A DNA stretch of 64,000 nucleotides from Aphrophora alni (Eukaryota; Arthropoda; Insecta; Hemiptera; Aphrophoridae): the NCBI GenBank assembly GCA_963513935.1, contig OY740774.1:94852861-94916860 (forward strand), in the 5' to 3' direction. The notes under the pieces are model-generated. The model saw nothing but the letters and a program-made list of their open reading frames with translations. It was not told where the DNA came from and did no database searches. The translations under genes and the position numbers were made by a program. Shown piece after piece: positions 1 through 18,007 of this stretch (positions are counted from its first letter, which is position 1; the number at the start of each line of letters is the position of its first letter).

Positions 1-30
1 TTACGACTTTCGTTAATAAAAAATAGGAAT

Positions 31-110
31 AATGACCATACCATGTATTAAACTTTTGAAAGAGGGGAAAAAGGTTGTTCACTTTGATGAACAGTCAGGT
101 CAATATTCTC
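31..110. repeat. Fragment of a dispersed repeat also in units B and C
   Basis: The stretch around TAAACTTTTGAAAGAGGGG followed by a 'TTCACTTTGATGAA' segment recurs at about 33230-33290 and 39540-39600. It lies in the last visible intron of the secreted-protein gene. Nothing else is recognised in 110-470. Confidence 0.5.
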
Positions 111-473
111 TGGCACCACACCCATTATCAGTCAGTTCCTTGACGTTCTTTGAGTTGTTCAATCCTATGTCTTATGAGTTTGTTGTGGTCATGATGTAAT
201 AAATTTTAGTTTTGAATGCTCAGACCTAGAGCTAGATCTGGATTCTATTTTTAGGTTATATATAGTTTTAATACGATTCTAAGCTAATAGGCTATGTTGG
301 TATTTTTCACCTTTTTTATGTTCTAGGTTTATCACTCGATAACAGGATTTACTTCAACTTTACTTTATTCCCATTAAACTATTAGGAAAAATATAATAAA
401 AACACACTACAGCATTTCCAATAGAAATAGCTTAATAATTTAACCTAAATTGGATAATAATATTTATACTTAC

Positions 474-6800
<6,327 letters not shown>

Positions 6801-6837
6801 CTTAGAAGAGTGGTGGTATATTTTGTAAGTTTGCTTA

Positions 6838-6844
6838 TTTTATA
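6838..6844 (-). promoter_or_regulatory. Possible TATA box of the 0.5-6.8 kb gene
   Basis: TATAAAA on the minus strand, 38 bases before the ATG at 6800. If used, the 5' UTR would be only 10-15 bases. The surroundings are very AT-rich, so chance is a real alternative. Confidence 0.3.
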
Positions 6845-7299
6845 GATTATATATATATTTGAAAATTATCTTAATACTATAATTTATTTCTGTTGACAGC
6901 CTGTGTAAACTGTATAAACTGAATATAACTTGCGTCTGTGAGGCAAGGACAGATAAAAACTACAAAAAGCCAAGACTAAAAAATAGTAAAAATTTATTAT
7001 GCAAGGTTAAAGGTGCAAATATGATAAAAAGAAAATATTATTAATACATTTTTATTAAGACATTATCATTAGTTTTATTGTAAGGTTATAATTTTTATGT
7101 ATAACGTAACATCTTTGGAAATATTTTAAAATAAATTTTTGTTCAATTGGAATTAATTTCATAAAATATGATATAAACCTTGGTACCAAGGCTTTCATTT
7201 TATACTTTTTTCCCTCAAAAAGATGTAAATACAGGTGATACAACTACGTTTGTGGAAACCTCAACACTCGAGATCAGATAATATTAAATTTATATCGTA

Positions 7300-7800
7300 C
7301 AGAAAAAAGCCCAACATACAGAGAGACAACAAGACATATAGACAGTTAGTTACACATACAGACAAACAAGCAACATACATACAGGCAGCCAGCTAGACAT
7401 AAAAAATGACAGGTATACAGGTTGGCAGAAAGCCAGACATACAGAGGGACAAACAAATATACCTACAGATAGACTTATGGACACCCTAAAAATACTGACA
7501 CTCATACATGCAGGAAGGCAGAAAATCAAACATACAGAGAGACAAGCAAATATACAGATAAGTAGACCTATAGACAGCCAAACATATAGACAGTATTACA
7601 TACAGGAAGAAAGAAAGCTAGACATACAGAGAGACAAGCAAATATACAGACATTTTTACTTATAAACAGCCTAACATACCGACAGTAATACTAACAGGCA
7701 GGCAAAAAGTCAGACACCCAGAAAGAAAAGCACATATTAAGACATGTAGACGTATAGACAGCCAGACATACAAGACATACATATATTCGTAAAGCAATAC
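7300..7800. repeat. Degenerate minisatellite of about 90 bp, ACAGA-rich
   Basis: Units starting with 'AGAAAG.CAGACATACAGAG' recur at about 7431, 7519, 7610 and 7703, each followed by a TAGACAGCC-like end. A further diverged unit lies near 7304. The last unit is the most degenerate. Confidence 0.7.
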
Positions 7801-7929
7801 ATAAAGAGACACAATACAGACTGCTAGAGACACAGGCTGATGGACAGCCAGAAATGTAGCTAATCAGACAAGTAGGCATACAAGTAGAGAAGCCACAAGA
7901 CATACCGTCAGCCATCCACACAAGCAGAG

Positions 7930-8440
7930 TAGCAGCTATTAGAAACTAAGTTTTAATCAATTATGTGCTGGAACTACATTGACGAAGTTTTTAGAAAGCA
8001 ATGCCATTGAATACTGTCTTAAAATATGAACAACTGAAAGGCTCGCTTTGCACGTGTAGTCTATACTATGGATAATAGTAAAAGTTCTTCTATAGAACGT
8101 AACAAGAAAAATTGATATTGGAGATGTTGACATATCCTTGAATATATTAATTTTAGTTTTTGATGTCTCAATAATTACGGATCGGAAGATGTCCACAGTT
8201 TATTTTCAAAAGCTGTCGGGATCCCTGAACAGTTAACTATAGTCACCAAATGAATGAAAACATAAATCTTAATTATTTTTAAGGCGAATACCATCGCTTC
8301 CTTAACAAAACAGAGCATAAAACTTCTGCTTTAAATAAAATCAACAATTTGAGCCAATAAACTACTAATCCTATGCACCATAGTAAATTTTTATTTCATT
8401 ATTCATATTATATATTTACAATTGGGAAGATAAAGTTTAA
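7930..8440. other. No gene recognised
   Basis: AT-rich single-copy-looking sequence. Short open frames have no family resemblance and no splice context that convinces me. Confidence 0.5.
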
Positions 8441-8449
8441 TAAAAGATG

Positions 8450-8592
8450 CCGTCGAATATTGTAATAGTGTAAGAGTCGAAAGAGAACAAGAGTTGGTCA
8501 AGAGAAATCTGAGTGGAAAATGATCTATCTCAAGACAAGTGTAGACCAAGCTAAGTTACCACGAGATTCCCACATTCGTACTCGCTGTAAGC
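8450..8592 (-). repeat. SINE-1 copy
   Basis: Matches the family over the tail (AATAGTGTAAGAGTCG), GAGAACAAGAGTTGGTCAAG, and a diverged head around GTGTAGACCAAGCTA. Confidence 0.75.
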
Positions 8593-9129
8593 GAGGGATT
8601 AACATGTTTACATTTAGTGTATTTTTGTTAATTCAATGAAGGTCTCTTCTCTTTCTTTCTCTTGTAATTTTACATGCGTACCTTCCTTAAATCATATATT
8701 ATTTTGAACATACAATGCCATTATCATAGAGTAATAAAATTGTTATTTTTCTTTCTGAAAAACAATAAATTAAAATAAAAAAAGAAATAAAATTTATAAC
8801 CGGTGCTGTTTGACTTGTTTATCGTTTTCTTATTGTTTTGCTTGATAATAATGTAGACATTAAAATTATGATTATTTTAGATCCGGCTTTTGCGAAGCAA
8901 AATATTCGTTTCTGATGAACCAGCTTTTGAGGTATGTAGATAAAGATATTGTTTTGTTTAACATCGAAACCACAAAATAAACTGTGGATGATAGAATTTT
9001 GTTGTTTGTAGCCGTATATGAATAAATATGTAAACCAGTAATATTGACATTTACACAATTTATTTTTGTAAATTTAACATTTGCTCATCAGAGAATAATG
9101 TTGAAAACAGCAAAAAATTCCCAACTAAT

Positions 9130-9490
9130 ACATAATTTTCGATAAAGATATACGATAGTGTTGTTTACTCACACTTATTAGTTATCATCATACAGTCACT
9201 CATTTTGTAGCAGATATTGTTGATTTTTTAATATAATTTTGTAAATTATAAGTTGTTTTTTTCATTGTTTTGTAATTACGTGTAAATTGAAAATAAATTA
9301 TAGGTTTTATTTTCAAATATCAAATAAAGTAAATTAAAGTTGTATAGAGTGAAGCCCAGTAGGTGACTCATACGATGGCTTAGGGGGTAGGTCACTGAAG
9401 ACCATAATCCTCTGTGCTTATGTGAGTGAAGCGACACTTCATTCAGCCGCATAGTTTGATAATAGTATAGGTAGTGAAATTACTGTTTTC
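9130..9490 (+). repeat. Dispersed repeat family R, copy 1
   Basis: Shares TTTCGATAAAGATATACGAT, a GTTTA.TCACACTTA segment and CAGTAGGTGACTCATACG with 27430-27800 (same strand) and with 53210-53475 (opposite strand). It ends in a GC-richer part with TGAGTGAAGCGAC. Class unknown. Confidence 0.7.
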
Positions 9491-10059
9491 ATTTTGTCAA
9501 AATATCGCATCTATTCTAATATTTTTCAAATTTACACAAAAAAGATTAAAAAATTGATTGTAACAAACACGAAAAATAAAATGTTGGTTGACGAACTACC
9601 AATACTTATTTTTTAACATTATTTTTAACAGTTCGTGTCCTTGTGTAATAGTGTTGAATAAACTATTAAATTAATTTTAAATATTAATACAGTATATTAA
9701 ATTAAAATAGAGTTTTTCATGGATATATCCGTTTTGAGGTCATTTGAACAATAAAAAGTAATTTTTAGAATTATGTCTGTCGTCTTTGTAGGGCTTTACA
9801 GATAACTCCCTCAAAATTTGAAGATCGCTGCCATAGAGCAAAGCTAGAAATTAAAATTTTCTCAAAATATTTTGTGAAGGAAAAGAACATTGTGATCTTT
9901 CTTTGATTTTATTTATGTTTCATGTTTTTTAATGTATATATTTAAAACCCCATTATGACTTTATGAGAGTACTATTTTGGCAGTAAAAGATTACCAGAGC
10001 GTATTTTGACTCAAAACACAGAAGATATAATGTTGATTTACAACTTAAAGTCAAGATTT

Positions 10060-10698
10060 ATCATTGCTAAACTTGTGCGCGGGCATGAGGGAATAGCAGG
10101 CAACGAGGAAGCAGATCAGCAAGCTAAACTTGGTGCATCCAAACCCTTTACAGGGCCATCTCCTATGTATGGATTTGGCCCCAGGGACTACCAGGAGGTT
10201 ATTACCAACTGGGCCAACAAAGTAATCAACAGAACCTGGAATACATTGCCGGGTCTTAGACATTCCAAGAAATTCCTTAGCCCTAAAAAAAAGATAGGGA
10301 AGGAAGTGCTAAACTTAAGCAGAAGAGAGCTTAAACTCCTCTGTGGTATACTAACTGGACATATCCATTGCAGGTATCACTTAAATAAGATGGGCCTGGT
10401 GGACGATGATACTTGCAGGTACTGTGGTGAAGAGGTGGAACGCATGGAACACATCATCATGGAGTGCCCGGCCTTATGCCAAAAAAGACAAAAATCTCTA
10501 GAATTCATCTTCATTTCGGAAGAAGAATTACTAAACCTCCCGACCAAGGGTTTGATCAATTTTGTCAAAGACATAGATCTCTCCTGAGTCCAACAAGAGG
10601 GGGGCACAAAAGATCTAACTAGGTCGCAGTGCAGGAGGTTTTATAAAAACACTCTCCCCAGTCATAATAATAAAAAAAAAAAAATCATTGCTAAACTT
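10060..10698 (+). mobile_element. 5'-truncated LINE insertion with 15-bp target-site duplication
   Basis: ATCATTGCTAAACTT is present at 10060-10074 and again at 10684-10698. The DNA between (10075-10683) starts inside an RNase H domain and ends in a poly(A) run, the hallmark of target-primed reverse transcription. The coding part fits the I/Jockey superfamily. The perfect duplication implies a fairly recent insertion. Confidence 0.93.
10075..10587 (+). pseudogene. LINE ORF2 C-terminus: RNase H end plus CCHC finger
   Basis: The frame begins VRGHEGIAGNEEADQQAK, the last conserved block of retroelement RNase H (normally G-H-x-G-I-x-G-N-E-x-A-D), so the catalytic start of RNase H, the reverse transcriptase and the endonuclease are all missing. 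Further on, CRYCGEEVERMEHIIMEC gives the C-x2-C-x7-H-x4-C motif near the C-terminus of I/Jockey-type ORF2 proteins, preceded by the usual LTGH...HLNKMGL...D.TC region. The stop is at 10587, followed by a short 3' UTR and the A tail. Residues upstream of 10075 in the same open frame are host flank. No enzyme can be made; this is a dead fragment. The remaining frame is intact, which agrees with a young insertion. Confidence 0.9.
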
Positions 10699-10799
10699 TG
10701 GCTCAATATCAAACTGCCAAGCCATTGCCTCCAAGTTTAACAACCTCGAGATATTTATGTATCGATTCTTGTCTGCATTGACTGTAATGTTCAACACTC

Positions 10800-11320
10800 T
10801 CTAACTCTAGGGTTTGTATTTTGTGTATTAAAGAACAATAAAAGTTTGTATACGTGACCTACAGAGTATTGGAAAGTAAGTTATGTATGAACAATAGAAG
10901 AAAAATATCAATTTGGTTGGACCTATTGGTCAAATAATACTGGTGTTTTGTGTACTACACAATACTGCAAGCTCATGAAGGCCTTTCCCAAAAGGTGTTA
11001 AGCAATAATATAAGTTCAACAACTTTTGAGCGTCATTATCTCGAAATGTTTCCATTTTTTTAACACTTTTAAAAACAGAGTATTTTAGCGCAACTAAATA
11101 CTCTTTTGGATTTAATAAATCGCAAAGGAAATAGTCCACAATATATCTAATAAATAATTTTACTTATCTATGTACGAATTAGACATACAGTCGTGAAAAT
11201 TCAACATTGAAAGAAAGGTGAATGACTTGTTTATTGATTCTCATTATAGTAAAAATATTTTGAAATCAAGTTTTATTAATTCTAAACACAAAACACACAC
11301 ATAATAATATTAAAATAAAT
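10800..11320. other. No gene recognised
   Basis: AT-rich sequence. A minus-strand open frame at 10930-11139 has no recognisable motif and no convincing splice context. Confidence 0.45.
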
Positions 11321-11329
11321 TTTTATATT

Positions 11330-11600
11330 GAGTGTTTACACGTTACACCGCTACAAGCAATATCTTCAGGTCAGCTAATTATAAGTCTACTTACAGAATA
11401 TTACACAACATAAAACTGTATACTGACTGTATATGTCAATGTTTAAATGAATATGATTTGTCACGATTTAAAAGCATCGTGTATCTATGACATTAACTGG
11501 AAGAATCAACTTACGTTTTCCAGATAATCTATAGAAATACTATGCTTTTAAACAGTGACAGCTGACCTGAAGATGCTATCTGTGACAGTGAAAAATTTTG
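11330..11600. mobile_element. Short element with inverted ends (MITE-like)
   Basis: ATCTTCAGGTCAGCT at about 11361 and AGCTGACCTGAAGAT at about 11560 are reverse complements. The left end (CACCGCTACAAG..TCTTCAG.TCAGCTAATTATAAG) is also related to 32270-32340 and 37820-37890 in units A/B and B/C. Confidence 0.55.
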
Positions 11601-11736
11601 GCACATGACATAAAATTATGGTTTACAGAAAACTACATGACTAAGACATGTTTTTATTATAAAATAATTATAGTTCTAAGGGTAAAACACAATTAATATA
11701 CAGTAATAATTTTGGAAAATTGTAATACCTTAATAT

Positions 11737-13303
11737 GCCAGGTGTCTCACCAAGAGGTCGCTATTTTTGATTGAATATGCCCGACATATGAAATACTATT
11801 CAAACTTAGCACTTTACAGATATGTAAAAAAGTTTTTGTATGGTCAATCAAAACAAAATGGGGTAATAAAAAATACTGGTGCGTTTTCACCAAAATATTT
11901 TATTTCCATAACCATTACAAATTGTTGATTTGGAGATAACATGAAATCGTGTAAAAGAAAAGTAAAGAAAATAACAATAATAAATTATCAATGATCCAAA
12001 TTTGAGCTTTATTCGAATTGATGTTTATCCATAGCTATGCACTGATTGCAACGAAACAAAAAAGTCATCCTCGCTTTTGAGAAATTTCGTAGTATCATAT
12101 ATAATTCCTCTTCAATGAACATCAATAATTCATTATCTGTTGCTATAGGGTGAGAATAAACATTTTCTTTCAAAAAGCCCCATACGAATTGAACACAAAC
12201 AGTTAAATCTGGGGATCTTGGAGGGCAGTTCATGAAGTTGGGAAGATCTCGATCTGGTTGGCCGCATTAGCAAAACGAGGAGCTCCATCCTACTGGGAAA
12301 AACGTCCCTCATCTACGGGTGAGTAATATGAGAAACTATGTGATCAGCCATTGTGTCATGGAATATGTCATACGATAAAACACCATTCGTGGTGACGTCA
12401 GCTCACATAGCTATACCCTTTGATATCATGTCCTTTTTGTGTAAGATAAATGGATTTTGTGTGTTATAATAATTACAATTATGTCTGTTTGCAGATACTG
12501 TTCGATAAAATGTAGCTTCATCTGAGAATACAATTCCTTCATACCAGTCAACATCTACGTGAAGCTTTTCAATTACCTTCGAAGAAAATTCTACTCGTCT
12601 GTCTTAGTCATCTTCCAGCAGTCCGTGAACTGAACATGTTTTATAAAAAAAATACTTTGTTTTTCGTGGCATAAAGGTATGAACTGACGGACTTTGGTAT
12701 CCCAGTAGCGGATGAATCTTTTCTAAGTGAATTAGGTTTTTTAGAGATTTAAGTAACTCATGCAAGCTATGTTAAAAACTCTATATTTCTTTGAAAACTG
12801 ATCCAGTTTTTAATAGCATATTTTCCCATTTATGATTTGATTTTCTTGGTGAGGGAACTACATTTGGGTAGATTCGTTAAAAACATCTTATCGTTTCATA
12901 TTCATTTTTGAAAGTAATAGCCCAAGAACAACATTTTACTTTTTGTTCAATTGAAAAATTAATTTCTTTGAGGTTAGATACCACACGTAAACTGATTAAA
13001 CACAACTACCAAATTGTATCATTGTTGTGTGTTAACAAAATAACAGCTGATCGAGATTCAACAGATGACAATGCACATTTTAAATGACTTGTATTGTGGG
13101 AGGAAGTGGTTTTATCCAGAAGATAAATGGTCTTTGTGCTTTTTGCTATTTTGTTTCGTTTGACCATAAAAAATGAAATTCGAGGCTACATTTTGTAAGT
13201 ATCTGTATAATTAAACGGTAAAGTGTCAAGTTTGTAGAGTGTTCCATATGTCCGCTTATTAATTCAAAAATAGCAACCTTTTCGTGGGACACCCGGTACT
13301 ACA
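11737..13303 (-). mobile_element. DDE transposon, about 1.57 kb, with long imperfect inverted ends
   Basis: The left end (AGGTGTCTCACCAAGAGGTC GCTATTTTTG) and the reverse complement of the right end (GGGTGTCCCACGAAAAGGTT GCTATTTTTG) match, and similarity continues inward for about 150 bases (ATATG..A.ACT, CACTTTAC, TATGGTCAA.C.AAACAAAAT). It encodes a broken transposase on the minus strand. Confidence 0.8.
12009..12650 (-). pseudogene. Broken DDE transposase (Tc1/mariner-like superfamily)
   Basis: Minus-strand pieces in order: LLEDD, then EKLHVDVDWYEGIVFSDEAT (12590-12500; FSDEATF carries the usual first catalytic Asp), NRHNCNYYNTQNP, GVLSYDIF, then after frameshifts PPRSPDLTVCVQFVWGFLKE (12009-12233 frame). 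Stops interrupt the frame near 12610, 12410 and 12310. In related transposases the last block reads PDLTPxDFFLWG; here the Asp position is Val, so the third catalytic residue is also lost. No N-terminal DNA-binding domain is recognisable. Clearly inactive. Confidence 0.82.
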
Positions 13304-13324
13304 GTTACAATAGGAAGGGTTAAA

Positions 13325-13900
13325 AAAATTATACAGTGTGAGTGAAAAGTATGGATACACCCTGTTAAATTTTAAATGGATAAAGATAGAAAAATAAAAC
13401 TCAGAACTTTTAAATATAAAGACCCATTAAGTGACGCCTCATTTTAAAGTCCTTGATTAAAGAAGAAGAACAGTGGAAACTAGAGCTTTCTATCTCAACC
13501 CAGTACAAAATGGCAGCTCATTGAAATTAAGTAAAACTTCATTGAGGCAAAATATGAACATCCACATTCAGGTGGTAAATAACCCCAATAGACAACCAAT
13601 GAGCTACGTTACCTAGTGTGTAATATTTATTTTCAACTTTTTACATTCTGGATGGGATTATAAATAGAGACTTTTCTTAAGCGAGTGGTGGCCTGGTTAC
13701 TTGAAGTGGCCTGGTTACTTGGCGACAATTTACCTGGCTTACCTAACCTAACTTAACTTAATTACTCAACCAACTAACGAACTAATCACAAGTTGTGCTA
13801 AACAACAGACTAAAGCGCATTGAGTAACTCTACTCGAGTGAGTGCGCGGGAGGTGAACAGGTAGTGCGAGTCATGATTCAGAAATAGTTCATTGTTAAAA
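13325..13900. other. Possible transposon end; otherwise no gene
   Basis: TACAGTGTGAGTGAAAAGTA followed by TGGATACACC at 13332 resembles Tc1/mariner-type termini, but I found no matching inverted partner. GTGGCCTGGTTACTTG is duplicated in tandem near 13686-13722. A few diverged CCTAA units occur near 13743. Confidence 0.35.
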
Positions 13901-14801
13901 CGTTACAGTGAATAATAAGTTAGGGATTCCCTAATTATTACGATTTTAGTTTGTACCAATCCCCGTAGGTCATTGTCCTGCGTATCCATTTTTGTTCGCA
14001 CAGACCACTGTGAAACTTCTACAGTTCGCTCTTCCCACGACACTGATGGCCAAGACAATTCAAAATCGTACCATAGGGGTGGGAGGGTGTACAATCAAAG
14101 GGTGAAATTTTTTTTTTATTATTAAAACTGTAAATGTACCGCATAAATTTATTTTATTAGTAGTAAATTATTAGTTCGTAGAGACCAATGTGGCTATTTA
14201 ACCCCTTAAGTTTTATCTCCAAAGTCGATACCTAATTATTCTAATTCAACAAAATATTTGGACCAACAGTTGTACACAAATTGTTCGTTTAATAGTATTT
14301 AATTTATCACGGCGTCCTGGGTAAATGTATTTTTTTATTAAAGTAAGGGATGATTTTTTAAATTGTAAATAAAAGTTATGTAGTCTACAGTTAGGAGCTA
14401 AAAGTTATTATAAAAATCGGAATAATGGGAAATTATAGTTTTGTTGGTTTTCAGAAGTAATGATTTTTTAAAGTCTTGAAAATGTGTTTATTTAACTTTG
14501 TAATACAGGAGTTTTTTAAAGTTAAAATACTTTTTCAATTTAAATCAATCTAAAGGTGAATTTAAAAAAAAATATAAGTATAAATCGAGAGAGGAAATTA
14601 AGCGTAACGTGAAAGTAAGTGAATTCGAAACGTTTTAAAAAAGTCTTAACGACAAGGTTTTGTAACATCTTAAGTGAGTTTCCCCAAAAGTCTAGCTAAA
14701 TTATTTTATCGCACCCGAAATCGGCAACTATTAACAACACTCTTTTGCCAGATTTCAAGATAAAAGTTACAAACCTACAATATTTACTAATTTAATAATT
14801 G

Positions 14802-15192
14802 TGAGTTATATGTCTACTAAGTGGTATCACGAGAATCCACTTAGGTCTGGCACTTCTCTTGGTATATGTCTACTAAGTGTAACGACGAATCGACTTAGGT
14901 CTGACACCTCTCTTGGTATATGTCTACTAAGTGGTACGACGAATCCACTTAGGTCTGACACCTCTCTTGGTATATGTCTACTAAGTGGTACGACGAATCC
15001 ACTTAGGTCTGACACCCCTCTTGGTATATGTCTACTAAGTGGTACGACGAATCCACTTAGGTCTGACACCTCTCTTGGTATATGTCTACTAAGTGGTACG
15101 ATGAATCCACTTAGGTCTGACACTTCTCTTGGTATATGTCTACTAAGTGGTACGACGAATCCACTTAGGTCTGACACCTCTCTTGGCGATAC
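14802..15192. repeat. 54-bp minisatellite, about 7 copies, hairpin in each unit
   Basis: GGTATATGTCTACTAAGTG starts at 14861, 14915, 14969 and onward at exact 54-base steps. Each unit contains CTAAGTGG and its complement CCACTTAG around a loop of 10 bases. Since 54 is a multiple of three, both strands stay open (about 140 codons, repeat 'GICLLSGTTNPLRSDTSL'), but nothing else suggests a gene. Confidence 0.93.
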
Positions 15193-15249
15193 ACCTCGTT
15201 GTGGTACACGTGAACACAGCTGACTTTGGCTTAGAGAAGTAAACATAAC

Positions 15250-16290
15250 GTGGTTTTTTCAACATGTTGCACATTGTTTATGACGTAGGTCTACAATTGT
15301 TCTCAACTTCTTCGACGTAAAACGTAAATAAATACATGTTCTTGTTTAGAACAACTTCGCTGAAGTGTGGTCTTGAATAGTTGAAATAATAGAAATGTGG
15401 GTGTATATATTTGTGTCTTCAATAATCTACAATGCCCATTCCCAATCAAAATAAACACGCAAAATAAAAAAATGAAGATGCCTTCACTGAAACAGTAAAT
15501 TAAAATCTCTTTATAAGATAACAGGTTGAAATCGGTTTTTGTGTGTATATCCATAGTTTGAAATAAAATAGAGGCTAATTTAAATTTGTTAACGTGGAAT
15601 ACCTCAAAAACGAATAATTTTAAAAATATTTACAAAAGACAAAATATTTTCAAATTTTAACGACAAACAAAATAGTTTTTTCTCAATAATATATAACTTC
15701 AATAATAAATAAGTTATCGAAATAAAAAACTAAGAACATTAATTTTTGGTAACTGTCTACAAGACCTTCCATCAATTTAAAACTAAAATTTGAGTAGAAA
15801 AAATTGAATCATTTTGTTTTCAATGGAAATTTATTTTACAAAAAAAAACTAATGGAAAAATAGAAAGAAACAAGAGGAGCTCTTCAAAGCGGCTGCCTTC
15901 AGTCTTCCCATCGATTGCCGGACTCTTTCCAATAATCCAGGTGTTTTTAGTTAAAAATGAAAATATTTTACCTCTTGCATATATTTGTAAAATAACGGTT
16001 TATGATATTATTCGACGTTAAAAAAGTTTAAATGTCCGCCATTTTGAAATTGCATTTAAAACAAATGGCGGCTAGACATACATATATAAAAAAAATGTTT
16101 GTATACCCTTGTTCATTGCTTTTGATGTGAGGAATAAGCTCCTGAAATTTTGGAAAAATATTTATATCTTTAAAAATAAATAAATATTAGCAAAAACGTT
16201 GATAAGAGGAAGATTTTTCTATAATTTATTCTCTCAAAAAATGAATACACGGAAGAAAAATCAGAAATTGTAAACTATAATAAAAATATT
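15250..16290. other. AT-rich, no gene recognised
   Basis: I see only low-complexity sequence and a short inverted GCCGCCATTTTG/CAAATGGCGGC-type pair at about 16036-16080, often found in transposon debris. Confidence 0.45.
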
Positions 16291-17325
16291 TACTGGACAA
16301 AAATCCACCGGTTACGAAATTTGTTGGAAAGTTAGGTTTTGGGATTATTTTAATGAGGGAAAATCAGACACTCCAACTCACCGCTGGGTTCCGGGGGGGG
16401 GGGGTTGAAAGGAGCAAAACGGTTTTTGAAAATATCTCAAAATCTAACAAGATATATAAAAAAAAGATGAACTTTGTCTCAACAAAATGGTCCTTAGTAA
16501 TTTTAATAACTGGGACAGTGATATGAGCGCTGAAATTTGACCTTTTTGAAATTGTTTGTATATTGCATTTTTTCTTAGTTTAGGACGATTTTTTAATAGT
16601 AAAAAGCGTTAAATATGGATATGTAAATGTTTGTACATGTAATACCAAGGATTACATTAAAATTTTTGAATGTATATTTTTGGATTAAGCCGAGTATAAT
16701 ATATATGCATGAAAATATTTCTACACATATTTGTTCATATATGTTGTGTGTGTATATAAATCTATACAAATAAAAACGCTTAATTTAAAAAGTGCACTCT
16801 TTTTGTTGTAGTGTATGTGTATATATATGTATATATATGCAAAAATTTATATCCAAATATTTGGTATTACATGTACAAACACTTACGTACCCATATTTAG
16901 TGTTTTTTTGGTATACAATAATTGGTATACAATAATCGTATATATATATGCAAAAATTTATATCCAAATATTTGGTATTACATGTACAAACACTTACATA
17001 CCCATTTTAGCGTTTTTTTTTTGGTATACAATAATCGGCTTAAACTCAAAAATTGCAAGTTTTTTTGGAAAATGCCTTATACGAAAAATTACCAAAACAG
17101 GTCTCAACTTTAAGCGCTCATATTTCTGTCCCAGTACGATTGACGGAAAAATTCCTAAGGACCATTTTAATGGGAAATTTAATAACCGTTTTCCCTCACC
17201 TTTTAACCCTCCCAGGGGAGCCCAGCCGTGTCCGATTCCCCCCCCCCCATTGAAGTAACCTAAAAACATAACTTTGAATCAAATTTCATGTCTGGAAGAT
17301 TTTTGTCCAGATTTTTACAAAATCT
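16290..17325. mobile_element. Foldback element of about 1 kb
   Basis: The outer ends are inverted: TTTACTGGACAAAAATCCA at 16291 against a 'GATTTTTGTCCAGA' segment at about 17298. Inner inverted matches include CAAAATGGTCCTTAGTAATT versus CTAAGGACCATTTTAAT, and GGGACAGTGATATGAGCGCT versus AGCGCTCATATTTCTGTCCC. The centre is a direct repeat of about 112 bp (AAATTTATATCCAAATATTT at 16843 and about 16957) with one inverted partial copy at about 16610. No transposase found. Confidence 0.75.
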
Positions 17326-17329
17326 GCCT

Positions 17330-18000
17330 TTATTCAGTGGTCTCACTTTTGTCCACACATAAATACCTACATATACATTTTTGAAGAAATTACGACGAAT
17401 GTCATTTTGGTTTAATATTTTATTTCTTAAATGTGTGTGTGAAACTTAGTGCACTATTTTTACATAATTTTGTTATTGCAAAACGTTATTGAGAAACATC
17501 ATATGTTACAACTTGTTTAAGATCCTCGTAAAAGACTAGTTTTTATAACGTGAAAGTTAATTAGTCTAAAGGAAACATTATCTGTGCTGATGTTATCGTC
17601 TCTAGTCTTACTGCGCAACGTAATTAATATTAATCAACAATATCGAGTCTTACAACAAAGTAACGAAAAGGAAAGTAAAAAAATAACTGGTAATTCAATA
17701 ACTGGAGTAAATGTTGAGACGGTGCAATGACTGGCGTTACGCAGTGTTCTGAAACATTAGGCAACTATGTTTCCACACGCCTTGTAGACATGCATACTAG
17801 TGGTAAAACTATAATTAATTGATGATGGGGTCACTATTAAATAATTAAATATATCGTTCTCGAATGAAGAATCTTAATTTGTAGATTAATGAAAACTAAA
17901 TATTTTAAATTTTCAATATTCTCTGGGGAAACTACAGTTTGGTTCAAATACTGGAGCTTTAATTTAAAAAAAATGATTTTTATAAAACACAAATATTTCT
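17330..18000. other. No gene recognised
   Basis: AT-rich; no frame, repeat array or RNA motif that I can support. Confidence 0.45.
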
Positions 18001-18007
18001 TTTATTA

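Noticed and set aside
7477..7921. Open frames in the ACAGA-rich region
   Set aside because: By-products of the degenerate 90-bp minisatellite.
10006..10074. N-terminal extension of the LINE frame
   Set aside because: The 15-bp target duplication shows the element starts at 10075; these codons are host flank.
14802..15192. CRISPR-like array
   Set aside because: Identical contiguous units without variable spacers, in a eukaryotic genome.
14801..15246. Two 140-codon repeat proteins on opposite strands
   Set aside because: The 54-bp unit length keeps every frame open; no start context, splice sites or homology.
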